DNA from: Corynebacterium pilosum DSM 20521 = CIP 103422 | Lineage (GTDB): Bacteria > Actinomycetota > Actinomycetes > Mycobacteriales > Mycobacteriaceae | Assembly: GCF_000373805.1 (NCBI RefSeq) | Contig: NZ_KB892469.1 | Location: 46,997 to 82,336 of the forward strand | Direction of reading: 5' to 3' | DNA: 35,340 nucleotides | Shown here: one piece after another, positions 24,147-32,355 of the stretch | How positions within the stretch are numbered: position 1 is the stretch's first letter | How the letters are laid out: the number at the start of each line of letters is the position of its first letter | The notes under the pieces: generated by a model | Seen by the model: only the letters and a program-made list of their open reading frames with translations | The model's database searches: none | What the model was told of the DNA's origin: nothing | Position numbers and translations under genes: made by a program

Positions 24147-25003
24147 CCCACCGTGCCCAACTCTGTCGCCAAGTCGCTTAAAGCATCCTGGCTATCCTCT
24201 TCCGAACCCGATTCTGACCGCGCGCCCAGCGCAATGCCGTACACGGTTCCATCAAGTTCGACGAACCCGAACTGGCGGGAGTGGAATGAGCCGTCATCAT
24301 CGTCAGACCAGCCACCTTTGAACGCAGCGTCATCAATCTCGCCGAGACCCCAACGCTGCTCTTCTACCACCTCGTACATCGCATCGACCGTTAGCACGTT
24401 TTTCGGAAGCCTGCTGAGGTAGTACCCGAACTTTGCCTGGTCTTTGAAGGTCCAGTCAGTCATGCCGTAGGCATCGGGGACCTCAACACCCGGAGTTGCC
24501 CGAGCGATCACGTTTTCGATCTTGGAGCGGGCCTGTTCCTCAGATATTCCCTCGCATTTAAACAAGCGCCATGCAGCATCATTGTCCGACCACTCCAAGG
24601 AGGCACGAATCAGGTTCTCTCGTGAACGCTCGTTGATGTCGCAGTGCGCCTCCGCCACCAGTGTAAGGGGAACCTTGATCGTGGACCAGGCTGGCAGTGT
24701 CTTCAGCGATCCCGCAAAGTACTGAGTCTTCGGCGTATACAGCGCTACACCGATCTCAACGTCGTACTCGTCTTCGAGGTTGGCCACAGCGTCGTCAAGA
24801 TCTAACGACGCCAGGCTGGTCTTCGTGCCCCGCGTGGATGTCAACGAGTTATTGGAGCCAGGTGACGACGAATCCGCCACGACCGTGGTACGAGGAAATG
24901 CATCACCAGCGGCAAGCGACCGCCCACCATCGGCCGAGGAGCACGACGTAAGCAAAGCGGCAGCCGAGACGGCTACCGCTAAAGCTCCAATACGAAACCT
25001 CAT
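24143..25003 (-). CDS. Beta-lactamase-fold serine hydrolase lipoprotein
   Basis: A 286-residue exported lipoprotein. The signal peptide ends in the lipobox LTSC (Cys21). A disordered Ser/Thr-rich linker (22-65) precedes a class A beta-lactamase-like domain. It shows S-x-x-K as STIK (S107, K110), SDN (139-141) in LEWSDNDAAW, and KGG in AAFKGGWSDD in place of KTG. No clear Glu166-type motif is seen, so it may be a peptidoglycan-related hydrolase or an inactive relative rather than a true beta-lactamase. It is a single gene with its own terminator. Confidence 0.8.
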   Translation of the reverse strand: MRFRIGALAVAVSAAALLTSCSSADGGRSLAAGDAFPRTTVVADSSSPGSNNSLTSTRGTKTSLASLDLDDAVANLEDEYDVEIGVALYTPKTQYFAGSLKTLPAWSTIKVPLTLVAEAHCDINERSRENLIRASLEWSDNDAAWRLFKCEGISEEQARSKIENVIARATPGVEVPDAYGMTDWTFKDQAKFGYYLSRLPKNVLTVDAMYEVVEEQRWGLGEIDDAAFKGGWSDDDDGSFHSRQFGFVELDGTVYGIALGARSESGSEEDSQDALSDLATELGTVG

Positions 25004-25072
25004 AGCAGTATTATTCCACGAAATCCCAGACCCAGCGCGGGCAGCTCAGCGGTGCAGCATCACAGCAGATAG

Positions 25073-26431
25073 TCAGGGTGCCTGGTTACCTGCCATGGTG
25101 TCCTCATAATCAGGAACACACTGTTCGCCCAAGTAGGTGCTGACGATGGATTGGTTTTCGATAAAAGGAGACATGAAGTGTGGCTGTGGTTTCGAAACAT
25201 CAAAACCGTTGGTGCGGAGATGGCCAAGGAAGGCATCAGCATTCTCCAAGACATAGTCGATGGCTGGGGTCAACTCGTCTGGTACGTAGGGGCGAAATTG
25301 CGGGTACCACTTCGCATCGTATTCGGCACCATGGATCATCTCCTCCGTGAGGGAGTAATCCTCGCGTGCCCAAAGGGCAAGTAGGTCGTCTATGGAAGAT
25401 AAATAGTAGTCGTGGACGAGAGCACACAGCGCGTCATGGTCAGTAGGAGGTGTCGAAATGCCAGACTTCCCAAAAGCTTGTTGAGTTGGAGTGGTTTCTG
25501 GAGTCGCCTCGGCGGGTGGTTGGGCTGTTGAGGTGGAATTTCTACCTAAGACGTCGTCGACCCCTAATCGCGTCCCGTTGAAGGAATAGTTGCAGGTATC
25601 CGCGATGTAGCCGTGCACTTCGGACAAAGCTGCGGGATCGTAGTCCGCGGCATTGTCGATCGATTCCCCCGCGGTCAGGTAGGTCACAATCATTTGTTGG
25701 GTCATCCCGGAAGTTTCAGACAACGATTGGGCCGCTCGGGCCAGATCTTCGGGGACAAGTGATGCAACTGCTGAGTACCACGCCGAATTGTAAGCATTCG
25801 CCTCCACAGCCATTTCCAAATACTCACGTGGTTGTTTTTGCATTGTAGGGTTGCCGTAGGCCTCAATGACTTAGCCCATGGACTTCGCCGCCTGCTCAGA
25901 CACCGTGCATATCTGCGTCGGGTCATTGTGTTGCGCGACCTCAACCACCTCAGAGGCGTCCTTGGTTGAGACAGCTCCGCACATGCTGTCCACAAAAGCA
26001 TCGACCTCGGAAGCACGCAGTGTACTCAGAGGCTCCAGCTCTGGGCTGCCCGCGTCCTCCTGGCGAAGCGCATCAAGCACATCAGAAACTACCTCGTCGA
26101 AACGCGACGAGGTTGCTAGTGCCAGCGCTTTCTGGTTCTCTGGCGTGTGTTCCGCAACGGTGCGGTACCACTGTGCCTGGGCGTGGGCTTCTTCAATGTA
26201 GTGCGCCACAGATGCGTCCGTTGCAGTGCGATCAGCAACGGCTGTGAATTTCCGTTGCTGCTCAGCAAGTACATTATCGTGTTGTCTGGCCGCATCACAC
26301 AGTGCCGCCACAGTTTCTTGATCAACTGCTGTAGGCTCTTTCTTTTTGTAAGCAGTAGAAGCAGGTGAGCAAGCGCTCGTAGTAAGCGCCACCCCGATGA
26401 GTAATGCAAGTACGCGTAATTCTGTACGCAT
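25073..26431 (-). pseudogene. Three-repeat lipoprotein interrupted by an in-frame TAA
   Basis: I do not recognise the family. From ATG 26431 (GGGGGGA upstream) the protein has a lipobox TSAC (Cys21). The frame meets TAA at 25871-25873 but continues in the same phase to 25073. The combined 452-codon product has three repeats of about 105 residues: R1 25979-26299, R2 25592-25909, R3 25118-25426. Each begins and ends with a Cys (45/151, 175/280, 336/438) and contains a Trp-Tyr (88, 218, 375), and R2 and R3 have a nearby V-P-(E/D)-(D/E)-L. Cys-to-Trp spacing is 43 in R1 and also 43 in R2 if the stop counts as one residue; Trp-to-Cys is 63, 62 and 63. The stop therefore lies inside repeat 2, showing that the two open stretches were one gene. 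Confidence 0.75.
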
Positions 26432-26516
26432 AGAAATCCCCCCTTAAAATTTTCAGCGTGCTTCGGAGGGTAATACAAAATCGGCTAGTTCGCCATTGGA
26501 GCGGAGTTAACGCTGC

Positions 26517-27533
26517 TTATCGACGATCCGACGCACGACTTTTCTGGGCGCGCCACTTGCGCAACAGCTCGTAGCCGTCATGGCCGTACACTGTAGGAGT
26601 ATCCGGGTAGTGCGCTGGCTGGGCCAGGGCGCTGGTTGTACCGTGAGACAGGACATGCTCCTGGGCGCTGAGTTTGCGGATTGCCACTTGCTTCACCCGG
26701 TCTGGATGCTCGAAAATGGCATCGCCGTAGATCAACGGGTCGTGCTGGCCGTCATCACCGACAAGGATCCAATTGATTTCGGGGAACTCGATAAACAGGT
26801 TACGCAGCTGCACCTTCTTGTGCTCCTTGCCGGAGCGGAACAATCCAGTTGGGGTGGGGCCCCAATCGGTCAGCAGCAACGGGCCCTCGGGCAGATCATG
26901 TTTCTTGATGAAATGCACCAACGTTTCATAGGTATTCCATGCGCCGGTGGACAAATAGAAGACAGGCGCGTGAGGGTCGTCGGCAAGCAACTCGGCGTAA
27001 AATGCGTCCATGCCCTCCACAGGTTGGCGGGTGTTGGTCTTTTTCACCCACGAATTCCAGGCGGCCAAGACAGCGCGCGGCAGCATGGTGACCATTACCG
27101 TGTCGTCGATATCGCTCACCAGGCCAATGCGCGCATCTTTCGACACAATCTGGACCGGCGCGTTCGCGGTAGTGCCACCGTCCACAGTGATTTCAGCCTC
27201 ATGCCATCCGGGGTCCAAACCATGATCGGCAATAAGCACATCGATATAGCCGTTATCGTTAGTTTCAGAGCGAACTTCCTGCTCACCCAGGCGCACCGAC
27301 ACACCGATATGCGGAACCTGTGTGGTGAAAAACTGGCGGTAGCCGCGAACCACTTCAAGCTGGGGTTCTTCATGGTCGCCCATCACCACCCGACCCAGCA
27401 CGTGGGCGCGCCGGGCGGAACCATAGCCGGTAAACCCCGTAACTTGTGGAACCCAACCACTTTCAGATTTGCGGCGAACTCCGCGGCGGTTAATGCGACG
27501 TTCTGCAGCGCGGACGATATCTGATAAACCCAT
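26517..27533 (-). CDS. APP1-type phosphatidate phosphatase-like protein (DUF2183)
   Basis: A 338-residue protein with a HAD-like APP1 catalytic domain. The motif SDIDDTVMVT (D141, D143) fits the D-x-D-x-T active site, followed by STGAWNTYETL, LLLTDWGPTP and LVGDDGQHDP. The N-terminal half (about 45-130) is an immunoglobulin-like beta region of the kind found in bacterial APP1 proteins. Yeast App1 dephosphorylates phosphatidic acid; bacterial substrates are not established. No signal peptide is seen. It follows the methyltransferase gene by 97 bp and may be cotranscribed. Confidence 0.83.
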   Translation of the reverse strand: MGLSDIVRAAERRINRRGVRRKSESGWVPQVTGFTGYGSARRAHVLGRVVMGDHEEPQLEVVRGYRQFFTTQVPHIGVSVRLGEQEVRSETNDNGYIDVLIADHGLDPGWHEAEITVDGGTTANAPVQIVSKDARIGLVSDIDDTVMVTMLPRAVLAAWNSWVKKTNTRQPVEGMDAFYAELLADDPHAPVFYLSTGAWNTYETLVHFIKKHDLPEGPLLLTDWGPTPTGLFRSGKEHKKVQLRNLFIEFPEINWILVGDDGQHDPLIYGDAIFEHPDRVKQVAIRKLSAQEHVLSHGTTSALAQPAHYPDTPTVYGHDGYELLRKWRAQKSRASDRR

Positions 27534-27581
27534 AACGGTGACAATACCGGGCGAGACGTGGGTTGGTTGCCCTAGGGTGCG

Positions 27582-27625
27582 CAGCGGTGTACCAGAGGTG
27601 TGCCAACAGCGTACCAGCGGCGTAC
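27582..27625. repeat. Four imperfect 11-bp tandem repeats
   Basis: The units CAGCGGTGTAC, CAGAGGTGTGC, CAACAGCGTAC and CAGCGGCGTAC run head to tail between the APP1 gene start and the methyltransferase stop. A partial fifth CAGGG leads into a near-palindrome (CCAGGGTC-act-GACCTGG) that covers the methyltransferase stop. Function is unknown; regulator binding or a terminator region are possible. Confidence 0.55.
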
Positions 27626-27630
27626 CAGGG

Positions 27631-28368
27631 TCACTGACCTGGCTTTATACCCACAAAACCATACTGTGTGACATAGGTATGGCCCTTTGAAACACCATAT
27701 TCTTTGTCCAACGCAGAGATTTCCTCCAGCTCATAGCACTGCACCTGTTCAAAGCCCGCAGCCTGAAATAAGTCCAGATAAGGCTGGGTGCTAGTAGCCA
27801 TCGCCAGGGGCAAGGCTTCCAGCTGCTCGCGGTGATACACCTTGGTAAACGCGTCCGCGCCGTGATCAGACTCCACAGACACCTCCACGTTAGCACCGGC
27901 CGGGAACCAATTCGCGTCGAAAGCGATGATCCGCCCGCCCGGTGCCAACAGTTCATTCCACGCCGCCAGTGCGCTTGCTGGATCCGGCAGCGTCCACAGC
28001 AGATAGCGCGACGCAACAACATCAAAAGGACCCTGCACGGGCGGGTTGGCTGCCTCACCCGCTAAGAAAGTAGCAGTGCTTGACGACGATTCCCCTGCCA
28101 GGCGCGCCTGCTCAAGCATCGTCTCAGAAAAATCAATGCCGGTGACCTCATGGCCAAGGTGAGCCATCTGATGGGAGAGGTAGCCGGAGCCACAACCCAC
28201 ATCTAAAATTCGGGCTGGCAGAGCTGGGAGGAAGCGCGTTAAAATTTTCCGCCACGCAGCACGGTCTTTGTTGGCACGCTGACTAGCTACTTGGTGGTTG
28301 TGATAGTGCGGGGCGCGGCCACTCCAGTAGTTGGCGATTGCTTCGTCGTTATGCGCTGCTGGTGTCAT
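27631..28368 (-). CDS. Class I SAM-dependent methyltransferase
   Basis: A 245-residue methyltransferase of the Methyltransf_11/25 type. SAM motif I is LDVGCGSGYLS (55-65), motif II GIDFSETML (77-85), and the post-II region has RYLLWTLPDP. The C-terminus has no recognisable substrate domain, so the methyl acceptor is unknown. It starts at ATG 28366-28368, overlapping the end of the lipase gene by 20 bp, which marks it as the third gene of the sulfatase-lipase-methyltransferase operon. Confidence 0.85.
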   Translation of the reverse strand: MTPAAHNDEAIANYWSGRAPHYHNHQVASQRANKDRAAWRKILTRFLPALPARILDVGCGSGYLSHQMAHLGHEVTGIDFSETMLEQARLAGESSSSTATFLAGEAANPPVQGPFDVVASRYLLWTLPDPASALAAWNELLAPGGRIIAFDANWFPAGANVEVSVESDHGADAFTKVYHREQLEALPLAMATSTQPYLDLFQAAGFEQVQCYELEEISALDKEYGVSKGHTYVTQYGFVGIKPGQ

Positions 28369-29308
28369 TGTTCTTGTCCATATTCTTTTCTTTTTCTGCC
28401 AGGTTGTCCAGCACTGCCCGAACTAAACGGATCACACGCACATCCTGGGGCATCTCGTCGTGATGTACCTGGGCACCATGCTCTAAGTCTTGGACCCACA
28501 CATTACGCACCTGGCCGGGAGTCGAAGAACGCAAAAAACAAGATTCCGGCGGCTGGACAATGGCATCAAAACGCGTGGCCACACACGTGTAGGTCACGCC
28601 CTCCTCCACATCACCACCCGCGTTGGTTTTCTGCAACAGCTCAGAACCAGAGATCTGCTGGAAGGCCGCCGGGCCAAGCGCGTAGCGGATCAACGAACGC
28701 ATCGCCTTTTCCGCCACTTTATTGGTCACCAGCGGGCTGGCGATCCCGCCCAATGTCGTCCCATGGTTCGGAGAACTGAGACAGACCAGGTGTTTGGTGC
28801 GCCTCGCCCCATCGAAATGCCGCATCCAATACCGTGCCAACAACCCGCCTTGGGAATGGCCGATCAAAATCGCCCGGTCTGCACCTGTATGCCTCAGCAC
28901 CGCGCTGATGAAGGCCTCCACCTCGGTGGCAGAATCTTCAATCAGGCGGGTGCCATGATTACCAAAGTTAAGGGCGTAGACACCCCAGCCGTCGGCACGG
29001 AGGTTTTCGGCCATGGGGTGCCAATAGTCACGGTCAGCGCCTGTGCCATGGATCATCACTACAGGCCAGGGTTGCTCAGCGGGGCGGAAGTCATCCTCGA
29101 AGTAATTCTTACCCCGCACTTTTGGCACAAACGGCAGCTGTTCTGCAGGTTCCGTTTGTACGTCAAGCTCAGCTAAACTGCCAGCAATATCCTCGTCGAT
29201 ACGATCCACGTGGACGTTCTTCGCGTGCTTCACCAACTCGTCGGGAAGATCAGAGGCATCAACGTTCCAGATCTTCGCCAGTTGATGCTTGAAAGACGAT
29301 GAATCCAT
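28349..29308 (-). CDS. Alpha/beta hydrolase, lipase-like
   Basis: A 319-residue alpha/beta hydrolase resembling class 2 triacylglycerol lipases (EstA/LipA group). It shows the oxyanion motif MIHGTGADRDYW (from about 85) and the nucleophile elbow GHSQGG (S152). Candidate catalytic Asp and His are in ATRFDAIVQ and EHGAQVHHDEM. Unlike most lipases of the group it has no signal peptide; the N-terminal 60 residues are hydrophilic, so it is predicted cytoplasmic. It follows the sulfatase by 19 bp and overlaps the methyltransferase. An esterase acting on a product of the sulfatase is conceivable. Confidence 0.82.
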   Translation of the reverse strand: MDSSSFKHQLAKIWNVDASDLPDELVKHAKNVHVDRIDEDIAGSLAELDVQTEPAEQLPFVPKVRGKNYFEDDFRPAEQPWPVVMIHGTGADRDYWHPMAENLRADGWGVYALNFGNHGTRLIEDSATEVEAFISAVLRHTGADRAILIGHSQGGLLARYWMRHFDGARRTKHLVCLSSPNHGTTLGGIASPLVTNKVAEKAMRSLIRYALGPAAFQQISGSELLQKTNAGGDVEEGVTYTCVATRFDAIVQPPESCFLRSSTPGQVRNVWVQDLEHGAQVHHDEMPQDVRVIRLVRAVLDNLAEKEKNMDKNNDTSSA

Positions 29309-29327
29309 GGCGCGCCTCGAAACCTAC

Positions 29328-31022
29328 CTAGGCGTTGTAGGTGACATCGCGGGTGCCAAACATGTCCAAGTCCATCGGGCAATCGTCGTCGCCAAGCTCA
29401 TGCTTAATCAGTGCGTTGAGCTTAGCCAAGAGCTTATCGACGAGATCCCTGTCAAACTTTGGATTATCTGGGTTACCAATGTTCTCCAGCTCATCCGGGT
29501 CATTAACCAGATCATGGACAGTCACATCGCTGGTCTCATAAAGCTCCTCGACAGTCTGGGGTGGGGCGTACTCGGTGGGAGAGAACCAGCGCACCAACTT
29601 GTATTGGCCGTCAACCACAGCGCGGAAAAACGTCCGGCGCTTAAAATCGGGCGCACCATACTTCTTACCGGTCTCCTTCATCGCCTCCACACGTGCCTCA
29701 GTGTCCAGCGGCAGCCCCGTCAACTCACCAAGCGCACCCTCAATACCCCACTGCGGATCCAGCTGGTGCAAGCCCTCCCACATCAACAAGGCACCATCGC
29801 CAGGCTCATCCGCATCACCACGAGGCGGGGTGGTGGTTTCCGGAGCAGTGAAGATGCCAGAGAGATCACGCCCCGGCAGGTCCGGGTAGAGTTCAGCACG
29901 TTTTTCGTCGTTAAGCCCAGCGAAAGCGAGGATAGTAGGCGTAACGTCCACGTGCGAGCCGACGGCCGACGAACGCTGACCCTGCGCACCACCAGGGACC
30001 ACACCCGTCATGTTCACCACAGTGGCCTCGTTGTAGTGAATACCGCCCTTCTGCGTCATGCCATGAGCACCATTCATCTCGCCGTGATCAGAAGTAAACA
30101 GCACCACGGTGTTCTCCCACAGGCCCTGGCGATCCAACTCGTCGAAAATTCGACCAAACTGATAATCCACCAAGCGCATCGAATTAATCAAGTAGTTGCG
30201 GCGCTGCTTCCACACCTCGTGGCCCTCCTCACTCTCAGGGGGAGCCGTGTAATTCATGCGGGCAAAATCCCGGTAATTGTGCACGCCAAGAGGCTGGTCA
30301 GCCAAGTCGTCGTCAAGCGACTTCGGCAGCGACGGATCATGCCACTGCTCAAGGATGCCCATCGACTGCACACCATGCTGCTTGGCATAGGTGAAGCCAC
30401 GCGGATCGCCTTCCTCGACATCGCTGGCGCGGAAAAACATGATGTCATGCGGGTTAACCATGGAGGAAACCAGCAACCACGGCTGATCCTGAGGCGCCTT
30501 ATAGCGCAACCAATCCACCGTCTCCTCAGCAACCGTGCCGTCGTGGGTCTGGCCCTCCATCGGACGGCCCCAATTATCGCCCCAGGTTTGATAGTCCGAA
30601 AAACCGTAATCTTCCAGCGCGTCCTGCGTGCCAGCATTGATCTCCGAAAGATGCCACTTGCCCTTAAAAGCAGTGTAATAGCCCTGCTCACGCATCATAT
30701 CGCCCACGGTAGGGGTGTCCGGGCCCAGCGGTTTAATCCACGCAAAGTCGGTGTTGTCCCACATACCCAAAGTTTTGGCGTGCTGGCCGGTCCACATCGT
30801 CGTACGCGACGGAGTGCACTGCGGCACCGTGCAATAGTGCTGCTCCAAAGTCACGCCCTTGTCTTCGAGGCGCTTCAGGTTAGGCAGCTCCACGCCCTCA
30901 GGCAGGTCCATATGCATATCCCACTGGTCCATACACAAAACGAGGATATTGGGCTGAGATTTTTGAGAAGAATCCTGATTTACTGCTTCATTTGTTGCTT
31001 TATTTGTTGCTTCGCTAGTCAT
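29328..31022 (-). CDS. Sulfatase family hydrolase (formylglycine-dependent)
   Basis: A 564-residue cytoplasmic arylsulfatase or phosphonate-monoester-hydrolase-type enzyme. The sulfatase signature CTPSRTTMWTG begins at Cys69, which must be oxidised to formylglycine. Metal and active-site segments are LCMDQWD (D32), GKWHLSEI and TSDHGEMNG. The hydrophilic N-terminal 20 residues are Asn/Thr-rich with a short repeat (ATNKATNEA). A formylglycine-generating enzyme lies 2.3 kb away, which supports the maturation route. It leads the operon with the lipase and methyltransferase. A large open frame on the opposite strand is a shadow. Substrate unknown. Confidence 0.85.
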   Translation of the reverse strand: MTSEATNKATNEAVNQDSSQKSQPNILVLCMDQWDMHMDLPEGVELPNLKRLEDKGVTLEQHYCTVPQCTPSRTTMWTGQHAKTLGMWDNTDFAWIKPLGPDTPTVGDMMREQGYYTAFKGKWHLSEINAGTQDALEDYGFSDYQTWGDNWGRPMEGQTHDGTVAEETVDWLRYKAPQDQPWLLVSSMVNPHDIMFFRASDVEEGDPRGFTYAKQHGVQSMGILEQWHDPSLPKSLDDDLADQPLGVHNYRDFARMNYTAPPESEEGHEVWKQRRNYLINSMRLVDYQFGRIFDELDRQGLWENTVVLFTSDHGEMNGAHGMTQKGGIHYNEATVVNMTGVVPGGAQGQRSSAVGSHVDVTPTILAFAGLNDEKRAELYPDLPGRDLSGIFTAPETTTPPRGDADEPGDGALLMWEGLHQLDPQWGIEGALGELTGLPLDTEARVEAMKETGKKYGAPDFKRRTFFRAVVDGQYKLVRWFSPTEYAPPQTVEELYETSDVTVHDLVNDPDELENIGNPDNPKFDRDLVDKLLAKLNALIKHELGDDDCPMDLDMFGTRDVTYNA

Positions 31023-31135
31023 TGAAGATTACTTTCTGGCACTTAGGAAAATGAGTAATAGCCCCCACTGTAGGTAGGTTGGGCAATAATTTAAAGGAAT
31101 TTTGATAAATCCGTTCATCGATGAAGGAACCCAAA

Positions 31136-31981
31136 ATGGACCTCAATGAGTTTTTGCGCCAAGCCCGCGAATCGATCGTGGTGGACTGGATATTCGCCAT
31201 CGCCCTAGTGATTATCGGCATTGTTCTTGCAGCGTGGCTAGCAAAACGGATCCGCAGCTTCGGGCGTAACTACACCGCTGATGACGGCCAGCAGGCAAAC
31301 GCTGTAGCGATTGTCTCACGCATTGTGCAATCCCTGGTAGTAATTGTCGTTGTGGCCACGGCTTTACGCATGGTTGGTATTGACCTCGGCCCGGTGCTGG
31401 CTAGCGCAGGCGTCGTAGGCATCGTGGTTGGATTTGCGCTGAAAGATATCGCAGAAAACTATATTGCGGGAACCATCCTCGCTTTTCGACGAGCCTTCGT
31501 GATCGGCGATGAAATCATCGTGGCTGATCAAATTGCTGGCCGAGTAGAAGAACTCAGCCTGCGCTACGTGCGGCTGCGCACACGTGACGGGCTACGGGTG
31601 TATGTGCCAAATTCGACGATGCTGACAGAATCCTTCGTCAACTTGACGCGCAACGGCTCCCGGCGCGGCGAATTCGTCGTGGGGGTGAGCTACGATGCGG
31701 ACTTAAACCACGCTCGACAGATTTCTATCGACGCTGTGAACAGCGTAAACGATCTAAAAGACCCGTCAGCTGAGGCATGGGTCAATGAGTTTCAGTCGTC
31801 CTCGGTGGAGCTGCTGGTGTGGTTCTGGTACGACCCGAATCTCTCCAACAAGGGTGTACGCAGCAAAGCGATGATCGCGGTAAAAGAGGCCTTCGACCGC
31901 GAAGGAATCGAAATGCCCCAGGAGAGCATCCAGATCACATCCCAGCGGCCCAACCCTTTCCGGGCCGACCCGGCCGACTAG
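31136..31981 (+). CDS. MscS-type small-conductance mechanosensitive channel
   Basis: A 281-residue MscS-family channel, which opens under membrane tension to release solutes. Two or three membrane helices lie at about 18-40, 62-85 and 88-110. The pore helix and conserved motif GVVGIVVGFALKDIAENYIA are present, then the beta domain with DEIIVADQIAGRVEELSLRY and VYVPNSTML. The start ATG at 31136 is 7 nt after AAGGA; the upstream ATG at 31121 would include that site in the gene. It is divergent from the sulfatase operon. Confidence 0.87.
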   Translation: MDLNEFLRQARESIVVDWIFAIALVIIGIVLAAWLAKRIRSFGRNYTADDGQQANAVAIVSRIVQSLVVIVVVATALRMVGIDLGPVLASAGVVGIVVGFALKDIAENYIAGTILAFRRAFVIGDEIIVADQIAGRVEELSLRYVRLRTRDGLRVYVPNSTMLTESFVNLTRNGSRRGEFVVGVSYDADLNHARQISIDAVNSVNDLKDPSAEAWVNEFQSSSVELLVWFWYDPNLSNKGVRSKAMIAVKEAFDREGIEMPQESIQITSQRPNPFRADPAD

Positions 31982-32355
31982 GTGCTTGAGGAAGGCGGTG
32001 CCGATAATTAGGTGCAGGCGATTACATGCTGGCGATTAGAAGCTGCGGTGCCGGTTTTGCAGATACGGCGTTGCCGGTAACCTCGCTGCGGCACCGAACC
32101 GCCCCTGGGCATCCCCGAATCGCCTCTGGGCATCCCCGAATCGCCTTATACGCCTCGATGGCGGCCCCGATACACCGCAAAAGGAAGTAATCACACATTG
32201 AGGATTCTCAAATTCCGGCGTTTTTGGGGCCAGAGTGAAAGACCTCAGAGTGTGATTACTTCCTTTTGCGCTGCGGTCGTGGTGCGCTGCGGTCGTGGTG
32301 GCGGGGAACAACCAGCCGCCGAACCAGCCAACCAGCCAGCCAGCCAACCAGCCAG
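31982..32355. other. Repeat-rich intergenic region between mscS and the transporter
   Basis: No gene is supported in these 374 bp between convergent genes. The region holds two 21-bp tandem copies around CTGGGCATCCCCGAA (32099-32119, 32120-32140), the inverted-repeat element at 32176-32270, two exact tandem copies of TGCGCTGCGGTCGTGG (32267-32282, 32283-32298), and a CCAG/CCAA tetranucleotide-like tract at about 32310-32355 that ends at the transporter stop. Short minus-strand open frames here (Trp/Gly-rich) are artefacts of the tract. Confidence 0.7.
32176..32270. repeat. 95-bp element with perfect 21-bp terminal inverted repeats
   Basis: The arms at 32176-32196 (beginning CGCAAAAGGAAGTAATC) and 32250-32270 are perfect inverse complements. 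They flank 53 bp whose ends (TGAGG and CCTCA) can extend pairing. The 3' side runs into the tandem TGCGCTGCGG repeat. It may be a miniature inverted-repeat element or a bidirectional terminator of mscS and the transporter. No target-site duplication is obvious. Confidence 0.7.

Noticed and set aside
3492..25873. A recoded genetic code or selenocysteine/pyrrolysine insertion explaining the internal stops
   Set aside because: All three stop codons are involved, while the same codons end the other genes normally. No SECIS-like hairpin was noticed after the TGA.
29289..31025. 578-codon open frame on the plus strand opposite the sulfatase
   Set aside because: It mirrors the sulfatase codons. The sulfatase has all active-site motifs, while the antisense product is rich in His and Arg and has no recognisable domain.
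32036..32347. Trp/Gly-rich minus-strand small protein in the intergenic region
   Set aside because: Its start lies in the CCAG/CCAA tract and its composition reflects that repeat. There is no ribosome binding site and no domain.
32099..32355. A second CRISPR-like array in the repeat-rich intergenic region
   Set aside because: The repeats are directly adjacent with no spacers and differ from one another in length and sequence.
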